64,000 bases of DNA from Neptunomonas japonica JAMM 1380 (lineage in GTDB: Bacteria > Pseudomonadota > Gammaproteobacteria > Pseudomonadales > Balneatricaceae), in contig NZ_AP014546.1 of NCBI RefSeq assembly GCF_016592555.1, positions 868,001-932,000 on the forward strand, read 5' to 3'. A program made the position numbers and the translations under genes. Below, in pieces: positions 56,458 to 62,973 of this stretch. The notes under the pieces were generated by a model. That model was not told where the DNA came from. It made no database searches and was given only the letters and a program-made list of their open reading frames with translations. Each line of letters begins with the position of its first letter. The stretch's first letter is position 1.

Positions 56458-56982
56458 TTGCTTTCTGAATTGTGTCGTAAGTTTTTTGGGAAGCCGTCTG
56501 CGTCTGTATCGGTGCTGGTGGTGTGTATGGAAAATATATGTCGTTCACCGATATTAGAGGGAGTCTTAAAGAGGGCGTTGGCTGAGCAGGGGCTTTCTGG
56601 GGTGGTAAGAGTTGATTCTGCGGGTACATATGCTTCTCAGCCAGGAAGTAAGCCTGATGTGAGGGCTGTTAAGGTTGCTAAGGAAAAGGGTGTTGATATT
56701 AGTCGGGTTCGTTCGAGAAAAGTAAAAGTGGAAGATTATGACGAATATGATTACATCGTTGCCGTGGATGATAGTGTTTTGCAGTTTTTAAATGAGCATT
56801 CTTCTGGAAGTGAGCATTGTCAGATAAGAACGCTTATGTCTTTTATGGAAGAACCTGCATCGAATGAAGTTCCTGATCCGTATTATGGGAATGCGGCTAG
56901 TTTTCTGCTGGTATATGATCTTATTGAAAAGGCGTCGAGTGAAACTGCATTATATATTTCAAACACTTGTTTTAAAAAATAA
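56458..56982 (+). CDS. Low-molecular-weight protein tyrosine phosphatase
   Basis: A 174-residue LMW-PTP. The CX5R active site is VCMENICRS with Cys23 and Arg29; the general-acid Asp is in VPDPYYGN. Start is TTG at 56458 with a GAGAGG ribosome binding site. In EPS systems such phosphatases (Wzb-type) counteract the BY-kinase; here the kinase is at 16625, so the pair is split by the whole locus. Paired regulation is therefore plausible but not shown. Confidence 0.88.
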   Translation: MLSELCRKFFGKPSASVSVLVVCMENICRSPILEGVLKRALAEQGLSGVVRVDSAGTYASQPGSKPDVRAVKVAKEKGVDISRVRSRKVKVEDYDEYDYIVAVDDSVLQFLNEHSSGSEHCQIRTLMSFMEEPASNEVPDPYYGNAASFLLVYDLIEKASSETALYISNTCFKK

Positions 56983-57145
56983 GTATCTATTCTGTTTGTT
57001 AGCGATATTTACTATAAAAACTTAAAGACAGATGAATATTATGTAGTATGCAAATTTATATATATATCTTTAGTATGCGAAGTATCAAAAAGGAGACACT
57101 ATAACTGTTTGTTTTTAATTGGTTTCTTTGTTTTTGTTTATAAAT

Positions 57146-57162
57146 TGTCTGCTTTTTTAGAC
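57146..57162 (+). promoter_or_regulatory. Putative enhancer-type element upstream of the first acyltransferase
   Basis: 17-bp TGTC-rich, T-tract imperfect inverted repeat (TGTCTGCTTTTTTAGAC) whose inner halves GTCT/AGAC are a perfect palindrome. It resembles the elements upstream of the PEP-CTERM genes and lies 83 bp before the sigma-54 site at 57246. In the surrounding gap (56983-57320) I see no other gene. Confidence 0.4.
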
Positions 57163-57245
57163 GGCGTTTTTTGTTTTTTTACTTATATAATCATTTTAAA
57201 TAATGTTTTCCTGTGAAATCATAGGGTTTTTAGTGGATAGCTGAA

Positions 57246-57261
57246 TGGTATGTCTCTTGCA
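57246..57261 (+). promoter_or_regulatory. Sigma-54 type -24/-12 promoter
   Basis: TGGTATGTCTCTTGCA: GG and GC are 10 bases apart as in the RpoN consensus TGGCAC-N5-TTGCA, with TTGCA perfect and TGGTAT as a partial -24. It would drive the small ORF at 57321 and the acyltransferase at 57440 from about 57272. Confidence 0.6.
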
Positions 57262-57320
57262 TAATTGTCTAGTGTCAGTATTTTCTGAGCAAAAGAATGT
57301 TAAGGTGATGAGGCTTGAAT

Positions 57321-57437
57321 ATGAAAATGTTACATTTCAGTAAAAAATTATTTATCTATGCCTGTGAGAATATTGTTTCTTTACCTTTTGGTACCCATGG
57401 GCAGGGTGGCTCGATAACGACTTTAAAGAATAATTAA
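57321..57437 (+). CDS. Small ORF, 38 codons, leader of the acyltransferase gene
   Basis: An ATG-started 38-codon frame ending 2 bp before the acyltransferase start. A plausible ribosome binding site, AAGGTGATGAGG, precedes it, whereas the acyltransferase itself has only a weak one; this suggests that the small ORF is translated and may couple translation of the next gene. The encoded peptide is basic near the N-terminus, has FIYACENIVSLPFG in the middle and ends in Asn-Asn. It has no relative that I recognise, and could be a leader peptide, a substrate or coincidence. Confidence 0.4.
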   Translation: MKMLHFSKKLFIYACENIVSLPFGTHGQGGSITTLKNN

Positions 57438-57439
57438 AA

Positions 57440-58306
57440 ATGTCTATTCAACCGTCTAAAATATCGCTTCTTCATAAATCTGAGATTTCGCAGCCTCCTG
57501 TTCGTTATAAGCTGGCTACTACGCAAGATGAGCTTATGCAGGCATTTGAGCTAGTGTGGCAGAGGTATACAAAGGTAGGTCTGCATCCGTTGGATAGTAT
57601 CGGAAAGCGAATTACTAAGTACCACCTTTTACCTAAGACAAAAGTGTTTATCGCTTCGTCATTTGAGTTGTGTGATAAAGGTGGGAAGCCGGAATATAAA
57701 GATAAAGTTATTGGAACTCTCACTGTAGTGCATGACAGCTGCTTTGGGTTGCCGGCTGAAGAGGTGTGTAAAAAAGATATTGTTGAGCTGCGCCGTAATG
57801 GTGGGGAAACAGTAGAAATCACCAGTTTTGTTTGTAATCAAGACGGGCAAGATAAGCGTGTCTTTTTGAAGTTATTTCGTTTGGCTTATGAGTATTGTTC
57901 TCGGAGTAATGTGTCGGGAGTCATTGCCTCACTGACTCAAAGGCACATAGGTTTCTATCGTAGGTTTTTAGGCTTTCAGGCTCTCGGTCAGCTTTCTGGC
58001 TATAAATTTGGTAATGGTACGGTGGTTCAGGCTCATTTTGCCCATTTAAAGAATGGTCGTGACTTGCTGGAGAAGCGTACGGCAGCATTATTCGAAGAAG
58101 ATGAGTGGAGAGATTTCTGGGAAAATGAGGCTGAAGAGATGCTTCAGAAATCTCTTGAGGTGAAGCCTTTGGAGAGTCGGCAATTAAAGTCCATTATTGC
58201 AAACTGTGCTAGCCTGCGGTCAGAAATTGATCAACAAACAGCAAGTGCATTAAATATTGAATATGCTAGGTATGGTGTTGAATTGGGGTTGGCTCCAATA
58301 AAGTAG
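57440..58306 (+). CDS. PEP-CTERM/exosortase-associated acyltransferase (N-acyl amino acid synthase-like)
   Basis: A 288-residue LuxI-/FeeM-like acyltransferase of the exosortase-associated group; relatives make long-chain N-acyl amino acids from acyl-ACP. Typical blocks are FELVWQRYTKVGL (about residues 37-49), RITKYHLLPKTKVFIA, GTLTVVHDSCFGLPAEEV and EITSFVCNQDGQDKRVFLKLF. It is preceded by a sigma-54 promoter and a small ORF, and followed by a strong terminator at 58440. The amino acid or lipid product is unknown. A second member of the family is at 62974. Confidence 0.88.
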   Translation: MSIQPSKISLLHKSEISQPPVRYKLATTQDELMQAFELVWQRYTKVGLHPLDSIGKRITKYHLLPKTKVFIASSFELCDKGGKPEYKDKVIGTLTVVHDSCFGLPAEEVCKKDIVELRRNGGETVEITSFVCNQDGQDKRVFLKLFRLAYEYCSRSNVSGVIASLTQRHIGFYRRFLGFQALGQLSGYKFGNGTVVQAHFAHLKNGRDLLEKRTAALFEEDEWRDFWENEAEEMLQKSLEVKPLESRQLKSIIANCASLRSEIDQQTASALNIEYARYGVELGLAPIK

Positions 58307-58439
58307 AGGGCGAGGTTGTTTGTTGGTGAGTGCTACTTGGTTGTACGAGCTTTTACGTGTTTTATCAAAATAGTTGGGCGTAGCTCTTTTTGATGAGTTG
58401 TTCCTTGTGTGATACGAGCAACCTGTATAGTTATTATTG

Positions 58440-58464
58440 GCCATATCTTTTGATATGGCTTTTT
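58440..58464 (+). terminator. Rho-independent terminator
   Basis: GCCATATC / GATATGGC, perfect 8-bp stem with a TTTT loop and a five-T run, downstream of the first acyltransferase. Confidence 0.85.
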
Positions 58465-58512
58465 GGTTTTAGCTTGTTCGGTTCGCTTTGATTCTTGTGA
58501 CTGATGCGTGGC

Positions 58513-58529
58513 TGTCAGTTTTTTTTACA
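58513..58529 (+). promoter_or_regulatory. Putative enhancer element, PEP-CTERM copy 1
   Basis: TGTCAGTTTTTTTTACA, an imperfect inverted repeat (TGTC/TACA ends) containing eight T, 63 bp before the sigma-54 site at 58593. Similar elements are found at nearly the same distance before copies 2 and 3. Confidence 0.5.
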
Positions 58530-58592
58530 TTCATGCTTGTGTGTGTGGATGTGATTAATATAACTGGTTGATAACCATTGTTTTTTAAAAGT

Positions 58593-58608
58593 TGGCCCAT
58601 TACGTGCA
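58593..58608 (+). promoter_or_regulatory. Sigma-54 type promoter of PEP-CTERM copy 1
   Basis: TGGCCCATTACGTGCA; GG and GC spaced 10 bases, with two mismatches to the consensus. It is weaker looking than the copy 2 and 3 sites but at the same position relative to the gene. Confidence 0.6.
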
Positions 58609-58627
58609 TTTACTAGGTGATAAGCAA

Positions 58628-58665
58628 GGGGCAGGTTAAGTGGCTCCTCATAACATTTTAAGGAA
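58628..58665 (+). promoter_or_regulatory. Leader hairpin of PEP-CTERM copy 1
   Basis: GGGGC (58628) can pair with GCTCC (58643). The CTCC element could alternatively pair in part with AGGAA (58661), the ribosome binding site. The arrangement is also present in copies 2 and 3. Confidence 0.45.
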
Positions 58666-58672
58666 CCATATA

Positions 58673-59479
58673 ATGATGAAATCAGCTAAGAAAATGTTTT
58701 ATCCTGCAGCACTAGCCGCAGGCGTATTGTTAAGCTCAAGTGCAATGGCATTTGAGGACTTTCAAATAACTGAAAGTTCAGTGCCTGGCGCTGCAGTAAA
58801 CACTTTCACTGCTGACCGTATTGTAGGTGGTTATCAGGAGATCGTTACTTTTGGTGCGGGTACATTTGATGTATCTATTCTTTGGACTGCGGGTCAGTTC
58901 TTTGATGATGGTACTGGTATTGCGAGTCAAGTAGGTGGTTTTGGTCCTAACACGTACGACATGTACGGATTGTTCCAGGCAAGCGGTACTTTCGTTTCTA
59001 ATGGTGCTGGTGGTTCACTCTTCTCTTTTAACAGCGGTGGAACACTAGACCTGTTAATCGATGCGGATAAAGATAATGCGTACACAGCACCGTTAACGGG
59101 TGACTTGGCGTGGACTGCAACCGGTAATACAGCTGATGACATCTTGCTTGCTACTGGTGAAGTATTAAGCGGTGCGGGTGTTTTAGATCCTACGCTTAGC
59201 ACATGTGGTCCTGGTGTAAACTGTGGTAGCTTCGGTACTAACACTGATTTCAATCTAACAGATGCAGGTAAAGACTTCTTTACAGCTCCTGTTCCTTTCT
59301 ACAACGTATCTTTCCAGTCAGGGCAGTTTGACCAGTTCAATGTTTCTGGAACACAGTCAATCGTAGGTTCTTTGGATGCGGTATTTAACGTTCCAGAGCC
59401 AAGCGCTTTAGCGTTGTTTGGTTTAGGTTTATTAGGTATGGGTGGTGTTGCAAGACGTAAAACTAAAGCAAAAGCTTAA
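58673..59479 (+). CDS. PEP-CTERM protein, copy 1
   Basis: A 268-residue exported protein with a signal peptide ending at SSAMA-FEDF and a C-terminal PEP-CTERM tail: VPEP, then a hydrophobic stretch (ALALFGLGLLGMGG), then basic VARRK. XrtA is expected to cleave near the VPEP motif. The central part is rich in Gly, Ser, Thr and Asp, with two Cys (STCGPGVNCG), and has no enzymatic motif that I recognise. The start was fixed by aligning the AAGGA ribosome binding site with the other two copies. It is nearly identical to copy 3 in protein and DNA, and about 20 residues different from copy 2. Confidence 0.92.
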   Translation: MMKSAKKMFYPAALAAGVLLSSSAMAFEDFQITESSVPGAAVNTFTADRIVGGYQEIVTFGAGTFDVSILWTAGQFFDDGTGIASQVGGFGPNTYDMYGLFQASGTFVSNGAGGSLFSFNSGGTLDLLIDADKDNAYTAPLTGDLAWTATGNTADDILLATGEVLSGAGVLDPTLSTCGPGVNCGSFGTNTDFNLTDAGKDFFTAPVPFYNVSFQSGQFDQFNVSGTQSIVGSLDAVFNVPEPSALALFGLGLLGMGGVARRKTKAKA

Positions 59480-59527
59480 GTTCTGCGGCAAGTATTACTC
59501 TCTACTTGTTAAGTAAGGTCGTAAAAG

Positions 59528-59556
59528 AGCCCTGAAGTTTTCTTTGGGGCTTTTTT
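59528..59556 (+). terminator. Terminator of PEP-CTERM copy 1
   Basis: AGCCCTGAAG / CTTTGGGGCT stem with a TTTT loop and T-run; two wobble pairs. The same hairpin follows all three copies. Confidence 0.85.
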
Positions 59557-59677
59557 GTGTCTATTTGTTTGTTCTCTAGTTCTCGCATCAACGGTTGGTC
59601 TCAGCTTTTTGCTTAGCTCATTAGCTGGCTAAGCGTCGTATTGCTTATGTTTTAGAATTGCTTCTACAGCGAGTGGG

Positions 59678-59694
59678 TGTAGGTTTTTTTTACA
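59678..59694 (+). promoter_or_regulatory. Putative enhancer element, PEP-CTERM copy 2
   Basis: TGTAGGTTTTTTTTACA, 62 bp before the sigma-54 site at 59757. TGTA/TACA ends form an inverted repeat. Confidence 0.5.
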
Positions 59695-59756
59695 CTTTAG
59701 CTTTTTTGGAAAAATCAATTTTTATAACTTTCTGATAAATATGATTTTTTAATAAT

Positions 59757-59772
59757 TGGCACGTAGCATGCT
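59757..59772 (+). promoter_or_regulatory. Sigma-54 type promoter of PEP-CTERM copy 2
   Basis: TGGCACGTAGCATGCT; the -24 element is perfect and the -12 GC is at the right spacing. Confidence 0.75.
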
Positions 59773-59788
59773 CTATCTATACTAGCAA

Positions 59789-59826
59789 GGGGCAAGGTTA
59801 GGTGGCTCCTTCATAATAATAAGGAG
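59789..59826 (+). promoter_or_regulatory. Leader hairpin of PEP-CTERM copy 2
   Basis: GGGGC (59789) pairs with GCTCC (59805). CTCCTT (59806-59811) is fully complementary to the ribosome binding site AAGGAG (59821-59826), so two exclusive structures are possible. Confidence 0.5.
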
Positions 59827-59833
59827 TCATGCA

Positions 59834-60640
59834 ATGATTAATTCAGCTAAGAAGATGTTTTATCCTGCAGCACTAGCCGCAGGCGTATTGTTAAGCTCAA
59901 ATGCAATGGCATTTGAAGACTTTCAAGTAACTGAGAGTTCAGTTCCTGGCGCTGCAGTAAACACTTTTACTGCTGACCGTATTGTGGGTGGCTATCAGGA
60001 AATCGTTACTTTTGGTGCAGGTACATTTGATGTATCTATTCTTTGGACTGCGGGTCAGTTCTTTGATGATGGTGTCGGTGTTGCAAGTCAAGTAGGTGGG
60101 ATTGGTCCTAACACGTACGATATGTACGGATTGTTCCAAGCAAGCGGTACATTTGTTCCTAATGGTACTGGTGGTTCACTTTTCACCTTTAACAGTGGTG
60201 GCACATTAGATCTTTTGATTGATGCGGATAGAGATAATGCTTACTCGGCACCGTTAACGGGTGACTTGGCGTGGGCTGCAACCGGTAACACAGCCGATGA
60301 TATCTTGCTTGCTACAGGCGAAGTATTAAGCGGTGCGGGTGTTTTAGATCCTACGCTTAGTACATGTAACCCTGGTGTGAACTGTGGTAGCTTCGGTACT
60401 AGTACAGATTTCAATCTTACCGCTGCAGGTGCAAATTTCTTTACTGCTCCTATTCCTTTCTATAACGTATCTTTCCAATCAGGACAGTTTGACAACTTCA
60501 ATGTTTCTGGAACGCAGTCAATCGTAGGTTCTCTGGATGCTGTATTTAATGTTCCTGAGCCAAGTGTTTTAGCGCTGTTTGGTCTAGGTTTGTTGGGTAT
60601 GGCTGGTGTTGCAAGACGTAAAACTAAAGCAGCAGCTTAA
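59834..60640 (+). CDS. PEP-CTERM protein, copy 2
   Basis: A 268-residue paralogue of copies 1 and 3 with the same architecture: signal peptide ending at SNAMA, Gly/Ser-rich central part with STCNPGVNCG, and C-terminal VPEP followed by a hydrophobic helix (VLALFGLGLLGMAG) and basic VARRK. It differs at about 20 positions, mostly conservative, from the other two. The ribosome binding site is AAGGAG. It has its own sigma-54 site, enhancer-like element and terminator, so it can be transcribed separately. Confidence 0.92.
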   Translation: MINSAKKMFYPAALAAGVLLSSNAMAFEDFQVTESSVPGAAVNTFTADRIVGGYQEIVTFGAGTFDVSILWTAGQFFDDGVGVASQVGGIGPNTYDMYGLFQASGTFVPNGTGGSLFTFNSGGTLDLLIDADRDNAYSAPLTGDLAWAATGNTADDILLATGEVLSGAGVLDPTLSTCNPGVNCGSFGTSTDFNLTAAGANFFTAPIPFYNVSFQSGQFDNFNVSGTQSIVGSLDAVFNVPEPSVLALFGLGLLGMAGVARRKTKAAA

Positions 60641-60688
60641 GTTTCGCGGTTAGTATTACTCTCTATGTATTAAGTAATATTGTAAAAG

Positions 60689-60717
60689 AGCCCTGAAGTT
60701 TTCTTCGGGGCTTTTTT
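60689..60717 (+). terminator. Terminator of PEP-CTERM copy 2
   Basis: AGCCCTGAAG / CTTCGGGGCT stem, TTTT loop, T-run. One wobble pair fewer than copies 1 and 3. Confidence 0.85.
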
Positions 60718-60912
60718 ATGTCCGCTGGTTTGTTCTTTTGTTGGGGGTGGTATAGTTATCATATTTTAGGCTCTGTCGTTAATCGGTTGTATTTCGGATG
60801 TGTGAAGCTGATTTTGGTTGTGAGGTCTGTGAATATTACTAATCGGTATAGCCCTTTATTTCTTTATAAGTCTGCGAAATATTGATCATAGCTAAGTAAA
60901 TATGATTCGGGG

Positions 60913-60929
60913 TGTAGGTTTTTTTTACA
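60913..60929 (+). promoter_or_regulatory. Putative enhancer element, PEP-CTERM copy 3
   Basis: TGTAGGTTTTTTTTACA, identical to the copy 2 element although the surrounding DNA differs, and 62 bp before the sigma-54 site at 60992. Confidence 0.5.
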
Positions 60930-60991
60930 ATTATATGTTTTTTCAAATATTATATTCCGTAATTGTCTGATAAATAAGAGTTTTAAATAGT

Positions 60992-61007
60992 TGGCACGCT
61001 GTATGCT
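60992..61007 (+). promoter_or_regulatory. Sigma-54 type promoter of PEP-CTERM copy 3
   Basis: TGGCACGCTGTATGCT; perfect -24 element and correctly spaced GC. Confidence 0.75.
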
Positions 61008-61023
61008 TTATCTGTATTAACAA

Positions 61024-61060
61024 GGAGCAAGTTAGATGGCTCCCGCATAATATTAAGGAG
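61024..61060 (+). promoter_or_regulatory. Leader hairpin of PEP-CTERM copy 3
   Basis: GGAGC (61024) pairs with GCTCC (61039); here an A-T pair replaces the G-T pair of copies 1 and 2, a compensating-type change. GGCTCC (61038-61043) can also pair with GGAGCT (61057-61062), covering the ribosome binding site. Confidence 0.5.
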
Positions 61061-61067
61061 CTACACA

Positions 61068-61874
61068 ATGATTAAGTCAGCTAAGAAAATGTTTTATCCT
61101 GCAGCACTAGCCGCAGGCGTATTGTTAAGCTCAAGTGCAATGGCATTTGAGGACTTTCAAATAACTGAAAGTTCAGTGCCTGGCGCTGCAGTAAACACTT
61201 TCACTGCTGACCGTATTGTAGGTGGTTATCAGGAGATCGTTACTTTTGGTGCGGGTACATTTGATGTATCTATTCTTTGGACTGCGGGTCAGTTCTTTGA
61301 TGATGGTACTGGTATTGCGAGTCAAGTAGGTGGTTTTGGTCCTAACACGTACGACATGTACGGATTGTTCCAAGCAAGCGGTACTTTCGTTTCTAATGGT
61401 GCTGGTGGTTCACTCTTCTCTTTTAACAGCGGTGGAACACTAGACCTGTTAATCGATGCGGATAAAGATAATGCGTACACAGCACCGTTAACGGGTGACT
61501 TGGCGTGGACTGCAACCGGTAATACAGCTGATGATATCTTGCTTGCTACTGGTGAAGTATTAAGCGGTGCGGGTGTTTTAGATCCTACGCTTAGCACATG
61601 TGGTCCTGGTGTAAACTGTGGTAGCTTCGGTACTAACACTGATTTCAATCTAACAGATGCAGGTAAAGACTTCTTTACAGCTCCTGTTCCTTTCTACAAC
61701 GTATCTTTCCAGTCAGGGCAGTTTGACCAGTTCAATGTTTCTGGAACACAGTCAATCGTAGGTTCTTTGGATGCGGTATTTAACGTTCCAGAGCCAAGCG
61801 CTTTAGCGTTGTTTGGTTTAGGTTTATTAGGTATGGGTGGTGTTGCAAGACGTAAAGCTAAAGCAACAGCTTAA
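61068..61874 (+). CDS. PEP-CTERM protein, copy 3
   Basis: A 268-residue PEP-CTERM protein that is nearly identical to copy 1: only about four residues differ, at position 2 and in the C-terminal basic tail (VARRKAKATA). It has a signal peptide ending at SSAMA, the STCGPGVNCG region and the VPEP sorting tail. Coding DNA is almost identical to copy 1 while intergenic sequence is not, which suggests gene conversion or a very recent coding-sequence replacement. The ribosome binding site is AAGGAG. Confidence 0.92.
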   Translation: MIKSAKKMFYPAALAAGVLLSSSAMAFEDFQITESSVPGAAVNTFTADRIVGGYQEIVTFGAGTFDVSILWTAGQFFDDGTGIASQVGGFGPNTYDMYGLFQASGTFVSNGAGGSLFSFNSGGTLDLLIDADKDNAYTAPLTGDLAWTATGNTADDILLATGEVLSGAGVLDPTLSTCGPGVNCGSFGTNTDFNLTDAGKDFFTAPVPFYNVSFQSGQFDQFNVSGTQSIVGSLDAVFNVPEPSALALFGLGLLGMGGVARRKAKATA

Positions 61875-61923
61875 GTTCTGCGGTAAGTATTACCTTTCTG
61901 CTTGCTAAGTAAGATCGTAAAAG

Positions 61924-61952
61924 AGCCCTGAAGTTTTCTTTGGGGCTTTTTT
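61924..61952 (+). terminator. Terminator of PEP-CTERM copy 3
   Basis: AGCCCTGAAG / CTTTGGGGCT stem with a TTTT loop and a six-T run. Confidence 0.85.
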
Positions 61953-61973
61953 ATGTCTGTGAAGGGGTGTTGT

Positions 61974-62002
61974 AAAAAGCCGGCACATGTTTGTGTCGGC
62001 TT
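61974..62002 (-). terminator. Terminator of the ThiF-acyltransferase operon
   Basis: On the minus strand AAGCCGACACA / TGTGCCGGCTT, an 11-bp stem with one wobble pair, AACA loop and a following T-run. It lies downstream of the ThiF gene. Confidence 0.75.
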
Positions 62003-62050
62003 AATATTGGCTCCAATTCTATTAGAGTCAATTGTTGCATTTCAATTGTG

Positions 62051-62935
62051 TTACTTTTGATTCAGCGCGTCGGCCTGATCTCTGAACTGGCGTGCTACTA
62101 GCCACCTTTTTAGCTTTTGTATGGGCCCGCGATTACCAAAATGAAGACGCCCGGTGCGGTATATTCTGCGATAAGGGTCGAATTGCGTGTAATGAGGAGC
62201 GGCCTTTACTTGTCTCTCGTCTCTATTGAGTAGTAGGCAAAGGGCTTCTGTAGTGAGTAAGCCGGATGCTATATTGCATGCGCTTGATAAGGATGGACCT
62301 GATTGTGAAGTTAAATCAACCTTTGATGAGTCCATATATTTCCAATGAGTGCCTCTAGGGCATAGGCCTACTGCAAACGCTACTAGTTTGGTGTAGTTGT
62401 CCATATCGTCATTGATATCAAAGTATTCATCAAAACTCATGGAATCTGCTGTGAATACATGTAATGTCCCAGAGAAACCAAGGGGTGCTGAAAATACAAC
62501 TGGAATTTTTAGTTCTCTCGCAGTTTTATGGAGTAAGCGCCTTGCTTCCATTTGAAAAAAATCGATACTATCAACAACTACGTCAACGTCTTTCAAAAAA
62601 GCGTGTACGTTTTCAGGTTGAACCCCTTCATTAAAAACCTGCATGGATAGCGATGGGTGTATATCTTTAGCCATTTCAGCTAGGACTTCTGTTTTCTTGC
62701 GATCAACAGTACTGCTCGTTGCACCAATTTGTCTATTAGAATTAGCGGCAGAAAACTCGTCTAGGTCAGCTATATTAAATGCACCAATGCCCATTCTAAC
62801 TAAAGTAAGTAGGTTTATTCCGCCAAGTCCTCCTAAGCCGGCGACAGCAACGCGGCTTGAGAGTAATTTTTGTTGTTCGTCTGGGTTTACAAGACCGAGG
62901 TTTCTGCAAACAGCTGTTTCGTAGTACGTGTTCAT
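62051..62935 (-). CDS. ThiF/MoeB/E1-like adenylating enzyme
   Basis: A 294-residue E1-like protein. The Rossmann nucleotide-binding loop is VAVAGLGGLGG (about residues 29-39), followed by IADLDEFSAANSNRQIGAT, which holds the Asp/Asn/Arg residues that bind ATP in ThiF and MoeB. C-terminal SLSSACNIASGLLTTEAL is typical of the fold. I see no CxxC zinc motifs. The enzyme should adenylate a C-terminal carboxylate, such as that of a small protein or peptide, but the substrate is unknown. It is 38 bp downstream of the acyltransferase at 62974 and co-directional with it. Confidence 0.82.
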   Translation of the reverse strand: MNTYYETAVCRNLGLVNPDEQQKLLSSRVAVAGLGGLGGINLLTLVRMGIGAFNIADLDEFSAANSNRQIGATSSTVDRKKTEVLAEMAKDIHPSLSMQVFNEGVQPENVHAFLKDVDVVVDSIDFFQMEARRLLHKTARELKIPVVFSAPLGFSGTLHVFTADSMSFDEYFDINDDMDNYTKLVAFAVGLCPRGTHWKYMDSSKVDLTSQSGPSLSSACNIASGLLTTEALCLLLNRDERQVKAAPHYTQFDPYRRIYRTGRLHFGNRGPIQKLKRWLVARQFRDQADALNQK

Positions 62936-62973
62936 TATGTAAGTGGCTCCCTATAAAGCACCAATTGCTTTAA

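Noticed and set aside
59939..60139. Antisense frames inside PEP-CTERM genes
   Set aside because: Equivalent frames occur in the paralogues only because the coding DNA is repeated; no ribosome binding sites or family matches.
58593..61952. Tandem repeats as a CRISPR array
   Set aside because: The repeated units are whole paralogous genes with promoters and terminators, about 1.2 kb each, not short direct repeats with spacers.
62940..62950. TAAGTGGCTCC near the ThiF start matches the leader of PEP-CTERM copy 1
   Set aside because: The match is only 11 bp, without the partner GGRGC segment or the correct position, so it may be chance.
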